Under the pieces are notes generated by a model. The model was not told where the DNA came from. It was given only the letters and a program-made list of their open reading frames with translations, and searched no databases. Position numbers and translations under genes: made by a program. From contig JAISYY010000403.1 in the NCBI GenBank assembly GCA_031269635.1, positions 1 to 16,106 on the forward strand: a stretch of DNA of 16,106 nt, read 5' to 3'. How positions within the stretch are numbered: position 1 is the first letter of the stretch; every line of letters starts with the position of its first letter. Shown one piece after another: positions 1-8,614 of the stretch. Origin of the DNA: Tannerella sp. (GTDB lineage Bacteria; Bacteroidota; Bacteroidia; Bacteroidales; Tannerellaceae).

Positions 1-3
1 ATA

Positions 4-36
4 TCTGTTTTTTTAGGGAAAAACCTTGTACATTTG
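4..36 (+). promoter_or_regulatory. Bacteroidetes-type promoter for ligA
   Basis: TACATTTG at 29-36 matches the Bacteroidetes -7 consensus TAnnTTTG exactly. A weak -33 box, TCTG at 4-7, lies 21 nt upstream. The predicted transcription start near 40-43 lies a short distance before the ATG at 58. It lies after a possible TTG start at 34, which would fall inside the -7 box, so the promoter argues for the ATG as the true ligA start. The match to consensus is seen; promoter activity is inferred. Confidence 0.55.
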
Positions 37-57
37 CCTGTCACAAAACAATGGAAT

Positions 58-2058
58 ATGAACGAAATTGAAATAAAAATCAATCGGCTCCGCGAAGAAT
101 TGGAACGGCACAATTATAATTACTATGTACTGTCTGCGCCAACGATTTCCGACAGGGAATTTGACGGTAAGATGAAAGAGTTGCAGGCGCTCGAAGAACA
201 GCATCCCGAATACGCGGATCCGCTGTCGCCTACGCAACGGGTAGGAAGCGACCTGTCAAAAGAATTTGAGCAGGTCGAACATCAATATCCGATGCTGTCC
301 CTGGGAAATACGTATTCCGAAGGTGAGATACGCGATTTTTACGAACGCACGGCACGCGCCCTCAATGAACATTTCGAGATTGTCGCGGAACTGAAATACG
401 ACGGGACTTCCATTTCGCTTCTATACGAAAACGGAAGGTTGTTGCATGCCGTCACCCGCGGAGACGGTACGCGCGGGGATGACGTGACGGCAAATATAAA
501 AACCATACGGTCAATCCCGCTGAAACTGCATGGAGATTGTCCCGGAAAGTTTGAGATACGCGGCGAAGTGCTGCTCCCCTGGTCTGAATTTGAACGCCTT
601 AACAAAGAACGCGAAGAACAGGAAGAACCTCTTTTTGCGAATCCCCGCAATGCCGCATCCGGTACGCTCAAACAGCAAAACCCGGCCATCGTGGCGGAAC
701 GGCGCCTGGACGCTTACCTTTATTACTTGTTAGGCGAATCGTTGCCGTCAGACACGCATTACGGCAATCTCGAAGCCGCCCGTTCATGGGGATTCAAAAT
801 CCCAAATGTAATGCGCGTATGCAACGACGTCCGGGAACTGCTGGATTATATTAATTACTGGGATACGGAACGGAAAAAACTGCCGGTTGCCACCGATGGC
901 ATTGTTTTTAAAGTAAATTCCCTGTCTCAACAGCGCTCCCTGGGTTTCACCTCAAAAAGCCCCCGATGGGCAATCTCCTACAAGTTCCAGGCGGAAAGAG
1001 CCGAAACGAGACTCAACTCCGTGTCATACCAGGTCGGACGTACGGGGGTAATAACTCCCGTAGCAAACCTGGAACCCGTACAGCTTGCCGGCACGGTCGT
1101 CAAACGCGCTTCGCTGCATAACGCCGATATAATCGCCGAACTTGACCTTCATACCGGCGACCGGGTATACGTCGAAAAAGGCGGCGAAATCATACCGAAA
1201 ATCGTAGGTGTAAACAAAGATGCACGCCCCATGCCTGCGGGCGAAAAAGTATCCTTCATCACCCACTGTCCCGAATGTGGAACAGCGCTGATCCGCGAGA
1301 AAGACGAAGCCGGACATTACTGTCCGGACGTATGGGGATGCGCCCCGCAGATAAAAGGCAAGATTGAGCATTTCGTAACGCGACGTGCGATGAATATAAA
1401 TATCGGGCATGAAACGGTAGAAGACCTGTATAACGCCGGGTATGTACGCAATGCGGCCGACCTGTATGCGGTAAAGTTCGCCGACTTGATGCGCCTGGAA
1501 AGGTGGGCGGAAAAAAGTGCACACAACCTGCTCGAAAGCCTTGAAGAATCGAAAAAAGCGCCTTTTGAACGTGTACTCTATGCGCTGGGCATAAGGTTTG
1601 TGGGAGAAACGGTAGCAAAACGGCTGGCGTTCTCGCTTCTTTCCATCGACAATATTGAAAAAGCGTCGCCGGAAGAATTGACTGCCGTCGACGAGATAGG
1701 CGAACGCATCGCGCAAAGCGTTGTCGATTATTTCGCGGACGAACGGAATAAAACGCTGGTAAACCGTTTGAAAAGTTATGGCCTGCAGATGCAGGTAAGC
1801 GCAAAAGTACAGACGTCGCGTACCGGCAGGCTGAACGGACTGACAATCGTCATAAGCGGAACTTTCACTGACCATTCGCGCGACGAATACAAATCAATGA
1901 TAGAGCAACACGGCGGTAAAAACAGCAGTTCCATTTCCGGCAAGACCGACTATGTCCTCGCCGGGGAAAATATGGGACCGGCAAAGCTGGAAAAAGCCCA
2001 AAAACTTGGCATAAAAATTATTAACGAAACGGAATTTCTAAAACTGATCAACGAATGA
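58..2058 (+). CDS. ligA: NAD+-dependent DNA ligase LigA
   Basis: Seals nicks in duplex DNA using NAD+ during replication and repair; an essential cytoplasmic enzyme. The 666 residues match the usual family length. In order: N-terminal Ia domain, adenylation domain with the KxDG nucleophile motif ELKYDG (Lys113), OB fold, a four-cysteine zinc finger (Cys404, Cys407, Cys422, Cys428, spacing as in E. coli LigA), helix-hairpin-helix region around residues 480-580, and a C-terminal BRCT domain from about residue 590. The ATG at 58 is chosen because an in-frame TTG at 34 lies inside the predicted -7 box and the family begins a few residues before this point. The stop overlaps the next start by 4 nt (ATGA), implying translational coupling. 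Nothing is missing from the catalytic set. Confidence 0.97.
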   Translation: MNEIEIKINRLREELERHNYNYYVLSAPTISDREFDGKMKELQALEEQHPEYADPLSPTQRVGSDLSKEFEQVEHQYPMLSLGNTYSEGEIRDFYERTARALNEHFEIVAELKYDGTSISLLYENGRLLHAVTRGDGTRGDDVTANIKTIRSIPLKLHGDCPGKFEIRGEVLLPWSEFERLNKEREEQEEPLFANPRNAASGTLKQQNPAIVAERRLDAYLYYLLGESLPSDTHYGNLEAARSWGFKIPNVMRVCNDVRELLDYINYWDTERKKLPVATDGIVFKVNSLSQQRSLGFTSKSPRWAISYKFQAERAETRLNSVSYQVGRTGVITPVANLEPVQLAGTVVKRASLHNADIIAELDLHTGDRVYVEKGGEIIPKIVGVNKDARPMPAGEKVSFITHCPECGTALIREKDEAGHYCPDVWGCAPQIKGKIEHFVTRRAMNINIGHETVEDLYNAGYVRNAADLYAVKFADLMRLERWAEKSAHNLLESLEESKKAPFERVLYALGIRFVGETVAKRLAFSLLSIDNIEKASPEELTAVDEIGERIAQSVVDYFADERNKTLVNRLKSYGLQMQVSAKVQTSRTGRLNGLTIVISGTFTDHSRDEYKSMIEQHGGKNSSSISGKTDYVLAGENMGPAKLEKAQKLGIKIINETEFLKLINE

Positions 2059-2585
2059 TTCTAACTAATTACTTTTTAAAAAGAGAACTGCAAAAACTCA
2101 TCCTCAAAGCTTCCGGCAGAACTCATCTGTACCGTTCCATGAACGATGTAAAAAACATACTGTTCATCTGCGACGCCAAAGACTGGGACAGAGGGCGTCA
2201 CTGCGTAGAGAAGCTCAAGTCAATGAACAAAACGGTCAACACGGCTATTTATGCGCCAACGGCAAAAGACGTCCCGACGTGGTATTCAAACTACCTGCTG
2301 TTGCGTGCCGACAAAGATGTAAACCTGTGGGGCTTCCCCGACAGAAGCATACAGAAACAGTTCAACTGCTTGCCCGCAGACTTAATATTAGACCTCTCGG
2401 GCGAGCAGTCCCAGGCAATGTATTACCTGTTCCTGCAACATCCGTCGACATTCAAAGCCGGCATCAAGCGTTCGGAAAACTCAAAATACGACTTCTCCAT
2501 CATCCCGCCGGAAGACAAGGATGACTTCCAATACTGTTTCGACCAGCTATTAAGTTACCTGCAATCCATTACATCCAAAAAATAA
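2055..2585 (+). CDS. DUF6913-like conserved Bacteroidetes protein
   Basis: A 176-residue soluble protein of unknown function. I recognise it as the small conserved protein (DUF6913 type) that in Bacteroidales often sits between ligA and dapA; this is recollection, not a search. Visible features are a basic N-terminus (FLKRELQKLILK), a hydrophobic strand NILFICDAKDW near residues 34-44, and LILDLSG near residues 109-115, which gives an alternating alpha/beta look. There is no signal peptide, membrane segment or cysteine cluster. Its start overlaps the ligA stop by 4 nt, so it is probably co-transcribed and translationally coupled with ligA. An alternative start at Met29 (MNDVKNILF) would remove the basic leader. 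No function is assigned. Confidence 0.85.
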   Translation: MILTNYFLKRELQKLILKASGRTHLYRSMNDVKNILFICDAKDWDRGRHCVEKLKSMNKTVNTAIYAPTAKDVPTWYSNYLLLRADKDVNLWGFPDRSIQKQFNCLPADLILDLSGEQSQAMYYLFLQHPSTFKAGIKRSENSKYDFSIIPPEDKDDFQYCFDQLLSYLQSITSKK

Positions 2586-2595
2586 GCGCGCTTAT

Positions 2596-2626
2596 TTTGT
2601 ATTTTTCACGACATCCATTATCTTTG
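2596..2626 (+). promoter_or_regulatory. Promoter for dapA
   Basis: TTTG at 2596-2599, a 19-nt spacer and TATCTTTG at 2619-2626 match both boxes of the Bacteroidetes housekeeping promoter exactly. The expected transcription start near 2630-2633 leaves a leader of about 20 nt before the ATG at 2651. It rules out the upstream in-frame TTG at 2597 as the start, because that codon lies in the -33 box. Confidence 0.75.
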
Positions 2627-2650
2627 TCGTTCGAAAACAAACAGGTCACT

Positions 2651-3541
2651 ATGGCAAGCATCGATTTACACGGAATGGGCGTTGCCCTGATAACACCCTT
2701 CAAAGAAGATGAAAGCGTAGACTATGAGGCATTAATCCGAATGATTGATCACCTCATGGAAAACGGAACGGATTATATAGTTGCACTCGGCACTACTGCC
2801 GAAACGCCGTCATTATCCGAAGAAGAAAAAAAAGAGATAACACGAATCATTGTAGAGCGGATAAATCGCCGTATCCCTGTCGTACTCGGCATCGGAGGCA
2901 ATTGTACGCGAAATGTGATATCGCAAATCGAGCATACCGGTTTCAACGGTATTGATGCGATACTATCCGTCGTTCCTTACTACAACAAACCTTCGCAGGA
3001 AGGGATATACCAGCATTTCCGGGCGATAGTGAAAGCCTCGCCGCGCCCGGTTGTATTATACAATGTGCCGGGACGCACCGGGACGAACATGACCGCCGCG
3101 ACCACACTGCGGCTTGCACGCGAGTTCAGCCACATTGCCGCAATAAAGGAAGCCTCCGGCAATATCACGCAGATGGATGACATTATAAAGAACAAACCCT
3201 CCGAATTTCAGGTTATTTCCGGCGACGACGGGATCACGTTTCCGCTGATAGCGCTGGGTGCGGTAGGCGTCATCTCCGTAATAGGCAACGCCTTCCCGAA
3301 AGAATTCAGCCGCATGGTCAGGTTAGCGCTTCACGGCGATTATCAGAACGCACGCATCATTCATTCACGTTTCGCCGAGCTGTTTGAATTACTGTTCGTA
3401 GACGGCAATCCTGCCGGGGTGAAAAGTATGCTCAACATGCTGGGGCTCACAGAAAACAAGTTGCGGCTACCACTCGTCCCCACACGCATAATTACATTTG
3501 AAAAAATCAGGGAAGTCCTGAACAAGCTAATGTTAAGTTAA
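2651..3541 (+). CDS. dapA: 4-hydroxy-tetrahydrodipicolinate synthase DapA
   Basis: Condenses pyruvate with aspartate semialdehyde, the first committed step of the diaminopimelate/lysine pathway; a cytoplasmic (beta/alpha)8 barrel, usually a tetramer. The 296 residues match the family. Key residues are all present: Thr48-Thr49 in the ALGTTAE loop, Tyr111 in PYYNKP, Tyr137 and Arg142 in YNVPGRT, and the Schiff-base lysine Lys166 in AIKEASG. The family's usual GTTGE is GTTAE here, a mild change. The ATG at 2651 follows a full promoter inside the gap after the DUF6913-like gene, so dapA can be transcribed independently. It converges with the DUF4270 gene, with only 11 nt between the two stop codons and no hairpin there. 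Confidence 0.97.
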   Translation: MASIDLHGMGVALITPFKEDESVDYEALIRMIDHLMENGTDYIVALGTTAETPSLSEEEKKEITRIIVERINRRIPVVLGIGGNCTRNVISQIEHTGFNGIDAILSVVPYYNKPSQEGIYQHFRAIVKASPRPVVLYNVPGRTGTNMTAATTLRLAREFSHIAAIKEASGNITQMDDIIKNKPSEFQVISGDDGITFPLIALGAVGVISVIGNAFPKEFSRMVRLALHGDYQNARIIHSRFAELFELLFVDGNPAGVKSMLNMLGLTENKLRLPLVPTRIITFEKIREVLNKLMLS

Positions 3542-3552
3542 TTCTTTTTTAT

Positions 3553-5001
3553 TTACTTCTTGCCTTCAAACTTACTCGAAAGGATTACAATTTTCATTAA
3601 TTCTTCGTCCGTTCGTATCTTTAATCCCGAAGGTGCAAGCGTATGCGTGATTCCTAATGTATAATAAGTTGAAGTTGAGGAGCCTCCTCCTCCCCATTCC
3701 CGTTCTACCGGTATCACCAGCAGGTTAAGATCCTTATCCGGAGAATTTTTTACATGCGTCTTAAGCAGCGCACTTATATTACCGAAAGCATAAGTCCGCG
3801 TATAAGGGGAATAACCATAGGGAATATTCTCTGACGAATAATAATAATTGCTCCCATCGGTATTCATATAAGAAATATACGAAGTATTACTATTTTCAAT
3901 ACTTGCATTTTCAAAAAATGTCGTTACCGAATCTTCGGGTAATATCAGCAAATGTGAAGGCGGTGCATACGCATAATCCCAGTCATCGGCCGGCAAATAT
4001 TTCAGATTGAGTATAAAACTGTTAATAAAACGGTCTTGAACATCAAGCGTATTTGAAATTTCCATGGTAGGTATGACGAGTCTCGTACAGACGCCAGCCG
4101 GAGATTTAATGTATGTATGGGTGGGATTTTCTTCAAGCAGGCGGTCAATATGGCTGTTTTTAAATCTGTTTATCTGGAAAACAGATTTCATACTGTTAAA
4201 CCAATGGACGCCATTAACCAAAGAATCCTGCCCCTCCGAACCCTGTTGTACGTATGTATAAGAGATGCGTATGGAAACATTTTCGCCGGACGTTAAGATA
4301 AGATTACCGCTGCCAAACGTATTCGTCACATATACGCCGGGGAAAAATTCGTTAAATGCTTCCTGCGATGCGAATGATGACGGATTGTTGACGGTTTCGT
4401 CATAGATTTTCTGCCCCAATTCGACCGGCAGTTTTATCCGTATATTCGGAAAATAACCTAAATTGCGTATGGAATCGGAAATCGTCATATCATAAGCCGT
4501 ATACGTACAAACGCCCATAGGGCTGTTCATGTCGCAATATTTTTCCGGTTCGTCATTCGTATAAAAATACCTTCTCAAGGGCTGATTTATCGGGAACGCC
4601 GTAGCCTGCATGGGTGTAACCGTATCGCCATACGCCATAAGTCCGCCGGTAGCATTGTACGAATAATAAATGAACAAATCAACCGAATCGATCTTCCCGT
4701 TATGGGGCATTTCGGCAAACCGGAACCCTTCCTGACAGTAAAACTGGCACAGGAAGTCGGATTTAATATTCCCGAAAACCGGATCATACATTTCCCCCAG
4801 CATACAGGTTGTCGTTTTGGCAAAGATAGAGTCAAGTTTTACGGTTGACGCTTTCATCCGAAATGTATCGGTATAAACGGTTATCGAATCGTCGGGCGGC
4901 AGAATTGTCGTCCCTACTTTTGTCAGGTTATCATCACATGCGCACAGAATAAAAGCTGTCAAAAGGCAGCATAAAGCAATATGTTTTTTTATACCTTTCA
5001 T
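3553..5001 (-). CDS. DUF4270-type lipoprotein
   Basis: A 482-residue predicted lipoprotein that I recognise as the DUF4270 family of Bacteroidetes; its function is unknown. From the ATG at 5001 it begins with a basic stretch (MKGIKKH), a hydrophobic core and a lipobox LCAC, giving a lipidated Cys22 followed by two aspartates. Acidic residues straight after the cysteine resemble Bacteroidetes surface-export signals, so the outer face of the outer membrane is possible (inference). The mature part is rich in Tyr, Ser, Thr and Asn with many beta-type stretches, as expected of an exported protein. An upstream in-frame extension to 5127 was rejected because it overlaps the preceding gene and would bury the signal peptide. 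It starts 13 nt after the GT5-like gene, so the two form one transcription unit. Confidence 0.88.
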   Translation of the reverse strand: MKGIKKHIALCCLLTAFILCACDDNLTKVGTTILPPDDSITVYTDTFRMKASTVKLDSIFAKTTTCMLGEMYDPVFGNIKSDFLCQFYCQEGFRFAEMPHNGKIDSVDLFIYYSYNATGGLMAYGDTVTPMQATAFPINQPLRRYFYTNDEPEKYCDMNSPMGVCTYTAYDMTISDSIRNLGYFPNIRIKLPVELGQKIYDETVNNPSSFASQEAFNEFFPGVYVTNTFGSGNLILTSGENVSIRISYTYVQQGSEGQDSLVNGVHWFNSMKSVFQINRFKNSHIDRLLEENPTHTYIKSPAGVCTRLVIPTMEISNTLDVQDRFINSFILNLKYLPADDWDYAYAPPSHLLILPEDSVTTFFENASIENSNTSYISYMNTDGSNYYYSSENIPYGYSPYTRTYAFGNISALLKTHVKNSPDKDLNLLVIPVEREWGGGGSSTSTYYTLGITHTLAPSGLKIRTDEELMKIVILSSKFEGKK

Positions 5002-5014
5002 CTTCTTTTGTTTT

Positions 5015-5830
5015 TTATTTGGAGTTGAGTATCTGATCATAAAAATCATTGTAAGCATCAATATACGAATCGTCCTGCAAGTAAGGTAGAAACGGTTTGT
5101 TTTCGCTTTCAATGAAATCCGAAACATTTTTATCTATCATGGAACTTCCCTGAATAACACCGTCGGAATACCGTATTGCAAGACTTGACAGGGCGGCGAA
5201 ATCCGTCGATGTTTTTATCAGCTGAAGATCTTTTTCGGTCATGCCGTCCTGTTTCAACTTTCCGGCAAGAGACTTGTTCAGGGACGTTTTAAATCCATCC
5301 GCATAAACGGAATACACAATTTTAGCGCCTGCAAAACCCGGATCGTCGCCGTACATTTTTTTCAGGTAAATAGGCGCCAACGCCGACAACCAACCGTGAC
5401 AATGTACAAGATCCGGTATCCAGCGCAGCTTTTTCACCGTTTCGAGAACTCCCCTGACATAGAATATCGCCCGTTCGTCGTTATCATCAAATTCTTTACC
5501 TTCATCATCATGCACCATGTTTTTACGATGAAAGAAATCATCATTGTCAATGAAATATACCTGCATCCGGGCGGACTGAATAGAAGCAACCTTAATAATA
5601 AGCGGATGATCCGTATCGTCAATAATAAGATTCATTCCCGAAAGGCGTATTACCTCATGCAGCTGGTTCCTCCGCTCATTGACATTTCCATATCGAGGCA
5701 TAAATGTCCGTATCTCACGTCCTTTTTCCTGTATGCCTTGAGGTAAATTTCTACATATTCCGGATATTTCCGTCTCCGGTAAATATGGGGTTATCTCTTG
5801 AGTAATAAATAAAATTCGCTTTGCGCCCAT
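5015..5830 (-). CDS. GT5-domain glycogen/starch synthase-like protein, catalytically doubtful
   Basis: A 271-residue protein matching only the N-terminal (GT5) half of bacterial glycogen synthase; the C-terminal Rossmann half that completes the active site is absent. The N-terminus KRILFITQEITPYLP aligns with the GlgA start, but the ADP-glucose-binding KxGGL motif is replaced by residues reading PETEI, and the usual HxHDW reads HCHGW (around residues 149-153). It ends normally, so this is a stable short form and not a local truncation. I recall the same short protein beside panC and a DUF4270 gene in other Bacteroidales. It is first in a unit with the DUF4270 lipoprotein 13 nt downstream and is divergent from panC. 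A regulatory or scaffold role in glycan metabolism is possible, but no reaction can be assigned. Confidence 0.85.
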   Translation of the reverse strand: MGAKRILFITQEITPYLPETEISGICRNLPQGIQEKGREIRTFMPRYGNVNERRNQLHEVIRLSGMNLIIDDTDHPLIIKVASIQSARMQVYFIDNDDFFHRKNMVHDDEGKEFDDNDERAIFYVRGVLETVKKLRWIPDLVHCHGWLSALAPIYLKKMYGDDPGFAGAKIVYSVYADGFKTSLNKSLAGKLKQDGMTEKDLQLIKTSTDFAALSSLAIRYSDGVIQGSSMIDKNVSDFIESENKPFLPYLQDDSYIDAYNDFYDQILNSK

Positions 5831-5855
5831 CCTTTATTATTTAAAAAAATCGCCA

Positions 5856-5889
5856 CAAAGATACTAAAAAAAAACGGGAAAAAAACAAA
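5856..5889 (-). promoter_or_regulatory. Promoter for the GT5-like/DUF4270 unit
   Basis: On the minus strand TTTG (5889-5886), a 22-nt spacer and TATCTTTG (5863-5856) match both boxes of the Bacteroidetes consensus. The predicted start near 5850 gives a leader of about 20 nt before the ATG at 5830. It lies in the 186-nt divergent region shared with panC. Confidence 0.7.
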
Positions 5890-6016
5890 TGAAAAAGCAT
5901 TGATTATTCAAATCGTTTTAAATTAGCATATTTTATAAGCCGAAAATCACTTTATTACCTTTTTATTTTGTTGCTTTGCAGTCTGATTACAACCGTATAA
6001 ACTTAATATTTTCGAA

Positions 6017-6859
6017 ATGGTAACGATACACAGTATCAACGAATTAAAGACATTCCTTTCCGCCGAACGCAAAACGGGAAGGAGCGTGGGATTCGTTCCG
6101 ACAATGGGCGCTTTGCACGACGGACACATCAGCCTGGTTAAACAATGTAAAAAAGAAAATGACATTTGCGTCGTCAGCCTTTTTGTTAATCCGACACAGT
6201 TTAACGACAGGAAAGACTTTCGTACCTATCCGCGTACGCTTGACGACGATTGCAGGCTTCTCGAACAAGTCCGCTGCGACTGTGTTTTCGCCCCGCCGGA
6301 AGAAGAAATGTATCCCGAACCGGACCTGCGCGTCTTCGACCTTGGGCCGGTAGCGGCCGTTATGGAAGGCGAAAAACGTCCGGGGCACTTCAACGGCGTG
6401 GCCCAAATTGTAAGCAAACTGTTCGACGCCGTCGCGCCGGATCGCGCTTATTTCGGGGAAAAAGATTTCCAGCAAATCGCCGTCATACGCGAAATGGTCA
6501 GGCAGTTGCGTTTACCCGTGGACATCGTCGCCTGCCCTATTGTGCGCGAAAAAGACGGGCTTGCCATGAGTAGCCGGAACACGCGCCTGACGCCGGGACA
6601 GCGTCAAATTGCGCCGCTGATTGCCCGTACTTTAAAAGAAAGCCGTATCTTTGCGCCGTCAAAAAGCGTCGAAGAGGTCGAGGAATGGGTGACAGATACG
6701 CTGAACCGTACGCCTCCCCTGCGCGTTGAATACTATACGATCATTGACGGCAAGACGTTGCAGCCGGTAAAAAACTGGAACGAGACAAACGAACCGGTGG
6801 GCTGCATAACGGTATTCTGCGGTGACGTAAGACTTATTGATAACATAAAATATTATTAA
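6017..6859 (+). CDS. panC: Pantothenate synthetase PanC (pantoate-beta-alanine ligase)
   Basis: Joins pantoate and beta-alanine with ATP to make pantothenate, the precursor of coenzyme A; cytoplasmic. The 280 residues match the family. The nucleotide-binding signature PTMGALHDGH is at residues 28-37 with both HIGH-like histidines (His34, His37). FVNPTQF (56-62) and GEKDFQQ follow, and AMSSRNTRL is the KMSKS-equivalent loop. Only 7 nt separate it from panD, whose product supplies the beta-alanine, so the two form an operon closed by a terminator at 7244-7273. panB is not in the window. Its promoter must lie in 5864-6016, but no box fits the consensus well. Confidence 0.97.
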   Translation: MVTIHSINELKTFLSAERKTGRSVGFVPTMGALHDGHISLVKQCKKENDICVVSLFVNPTQFNDRKDFRTYPRTLDDDCRLLEQVRCDCVFAPPEEEMYPEPDLRVFDLGPVAAVMEGEKRPGHFNGVAQIVSKLFDAVAPDRAYFGEKDFQQIAVIREMVRQLRLPVDIVACPIVREKDGLAMSSRNTRLTPGQRQIAPLIARTLKESRIFAPSKSVEEVEEWVTDTLNRTPPLRVEYYTIIDGKTLQPVKNWNETNEPVGCITVFCGDVRLIDNIKYY

Positions 6860-6866
6860 GACAAGC

Positions 6867-7217
6867 ATGACTATCGAAGTTTTGAAATCAAAAATCCACC
6901 GCGTGACGGTGACGGGAGCCAATCTGAATTATATTGGCAGCGTCACGATCGACGAAGACCTTATGGACGCCGCCAATATCATCGAATATGAAAAAGTGCA
7001 CATACTGGACAACAATAACGGCGAGCGTTTCGAAACGTATGTCATAAAGGGCGAGCGCGGTTCCGGCATTATATGCCTGAACGGGGCGGCGGCGCGCAAA
7101 GTGCAACCGGGTGATATCATCCTTATTGTTTCGTATGCACGAATGGATTTTGAGGAAGCAAAAAAGTTCAAACCGACAATCGTTTTCCCCGATACGGCAA
7201 CGAACAAACCGGTTTAG
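6867..7217 (+). CDS. panD: Aspartate 1-decarboxylase PanD (pyruvoyl enzyme)
   Basis: Decarboxylates aspartate to beta-alanine for pantothenate synthesis. The 116-residue proenzyme carries the self-cleavage site Gly24-Ser25 in YIGSVTID. Ser25 becomes the pyruvoyl group, giving a 24-residue beta chain and a 92-residue alpha chain. Lys9 in KSKIHR, the family's active-site lysine position, and the GAAARKVQPGD segment are present. It is slightly shorter than E. coli PanD (126) at the C-terminus, which is normal for this group. It lies 7 nt after panC, with an intrinsic terminator 26 nt beyond its stop. It needs maturation in many bacteria, but no panZ/panM-like gene is seen here. Confidence 0.96.
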   Translation: MTIEVLKSKIHRVTVTGANLNYIGSVTIDEDLMDAANIIEYEKVHILDNNNGERFETYVIKGERGSGIICLNGAAARKVQPGDIILIVSYARMDFEEAKKFKPTIVFPDTATNKPV

Positions 7218-7243
7218 ACAGTCCTTATGATAATGATTAATAG

Positions 7244-7273
7244 AGGCTGTCATTCTCCGACAGCCTTTATTTT
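7244..7273 (+). terminator. Intrinsic terminator after panCD
   Basis: AGGCTGTC (7244-7251) and GACAGCCT (7259-7266) form a perfect 8-bp stem with a 7-nt loop. The T-rich run TTTATTTT follows. It sits between the panD stop and the MATE gene and should end the pantothenate transcript. Confidence 0.85.
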
Positions 7274-7285
7274 GCAATGTAATTT

Positions 7286-8614
7286 ATGCAAAAATATACA
7301 TATAAACATATCTGGAATATAAGCTATCCCATCATTACCGGTCTACTTGCCCAGAATATAATCAATGTGACGGATACGGCATTCCTTGGCCGCGTGGGTG
7401 AAGTCGAACTGGGGGCTTCCGCCATGGGAGGTCTCTATTATATATGTCTTTTCACGATTTTTTTCGGATTCAGTACCGGCGCACAGATCATCATCGGCAG
7501 GCGAAACGGGGAAAAGAATTATGCGGCGACAGGCCATGTAATGATTCAGGGTATGTTTTTCCTTATGATACTGACAATTATCCTTTTCGGATTATCTTAC
7601 TTTTATGCCGGCGACATAATGCATGCCATGATTTCGTCGGAAGCGATATGGGACGCAACGATGAGTTTCCTGAAATGGCGTACCGCAGGCTTCTTCTTTG
7701 CCGCCTTCAACGTCATGTTCCGCGCTTTTTATGTCGGGATAACAAAAACGAAAATTCTTACCGTCAACGCCATGGTTATGGCCGTAACAAACATCGGCCT
7801 CGACTATGCGCTGATATTCGGGCACTTCGGCCTCCCCGCAATGGGCATCGAAGGCGCAGCCATAGCATCCGTCATGTCGGAATTTGCATCTACCCTGTTT
7901 TTCGTGATTTACGCCATGTTCACGATCGACCGCAAAAAATACGGTTTTACACGTTTCCGTTCCATAAATTTCAAGCTACTGAAACAGGTACTCGAAATAT
8001 CCATATACACCATGTTCCAGTATTTTCTTTCGATGAGTACCTTCCTGCTGTTCTTCGTCGCCATCGAGCGCCAGGGACAGCATACGCTGGCTATCGCCAA
8101 CATCATACGAAGCATTTACATCGTTATGTTCATCCCCCTCAATGCGCTTTCGGCGACATCAAACACCCTCGTCAGCAACATCATAGGCGAAGGAAAAACA
8201 GGCGAAGTGATGCCGCTCATTCGGCGCATATCACGGCTTTCGTTCATGATGATGGCTGTATGCGTATTGTTGCTCTGCCTCTTTCCCAAAGCCGTTTTGT
8301 CGGTATACACAAACGACGTTTCACTCATAAACGAATCCATACCGTCAATATATGTAATATCCGTCGCACTAATCATCAGTTCGGTCGCAAGCGTATTTTT
8401 CAACAGCGTTTCCGGCACGGGAAATACAAAATCCGCATTAATCCTCGAAATAGGGGTTTTGATATTATATACCCTATATATTTACTTGATCGGAATGTAT
8501 TTGAAACTCCCCATACACATCTGTTTCGGCTCGGAAATCCTGTATTTCGCCGGAATTTTTATCGGAAGCGCCGCATACCTGCGTTTTGCGGACTGGCAAA
8601 AGAAAAAGATTTAA
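7286..8614 (+). CDS. MATE-family efflux transporter (DinF/NorM type)
   Basis: A 442-residue polytopic inner-membrane protein of the multidrug and toxic compound extrusion family, which exports cationic or other small molecules using a Na+ or H+ gradient. The N-terminal segment shows the MATE signature: IWNISYPIITG, then AQNIINVTDTAFLGRVGEVELGA with the conserved Asp-Thr-Ala-Phe-Leu-Gly pattern. About twelve hydrophobic segments follow in two six-helix halves; the second half starts near residue 235. The length is typical. It starts 12 nt after the panCD terminator, and no clear promoter is seen in the short gap, so it may depend on read-through or a promoter overlapping the terminator. The substrate cannot be predicted; nothing ties it to pantothenate or thiamine except position. 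Confidence 0.93.
   Translation: MQKYTYKHIWNISYPIITGLLAQNIINVTDTAFLGRVGEVELGASAMGGLYYICLFTIFFGFSTGAQIIIGRRNGEKNYAATGHVMIQGMFFLMILTIILFGLSYFYAGDIMHAMISSEAIWDATMSFLKWRTAGFFFAAFNVMFRAFYVGITKTKILTVNAMVMAVTNIGLDYALIFGHFGLPAMGIEGAAIASVMSEFASTLFFVIYAMFTIDRKKYGFTRFRSINFKLLKQVLEISIYTMFQYFLSMSTFLLFFVAIERQGQHTLAIANIIRSIYIVMFIPLNALSATSNTLVSNIIGEGKTGEVMPLIRRISRLSFMMMAVCVLLLCLFPKAVLSVYTNDVSLINESIPSIYVISVALIISSVASVFFNSVSGTGNTKSALILEIGVLILYTLYIYLIGMYLKLPIHICFGSEILYFAGIFIGSAAYLRFADWQKKKI

Noticed and set aside
1024..1875. A 283-codon minus-strand frame inside ligA
   Set aside because: Antisense to conserved ligase domains including the zinc finger; no family resemblance.
3542..3552. Shared terminator between convergent dapA and the DUF4270 gene
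   Set aside because: Only 11 T-rich nucleotides separate the stops and no hairpin can be drawn there.
5963..5978. Promoter boxes for panC (TTATTTTG, TTGCTTTG)
   Set aside because: Each misses the key A of TAnnTTTG and neither has a TTTG at proper spacing upstream; a panC promoter must exist nearby but I cannot place it.
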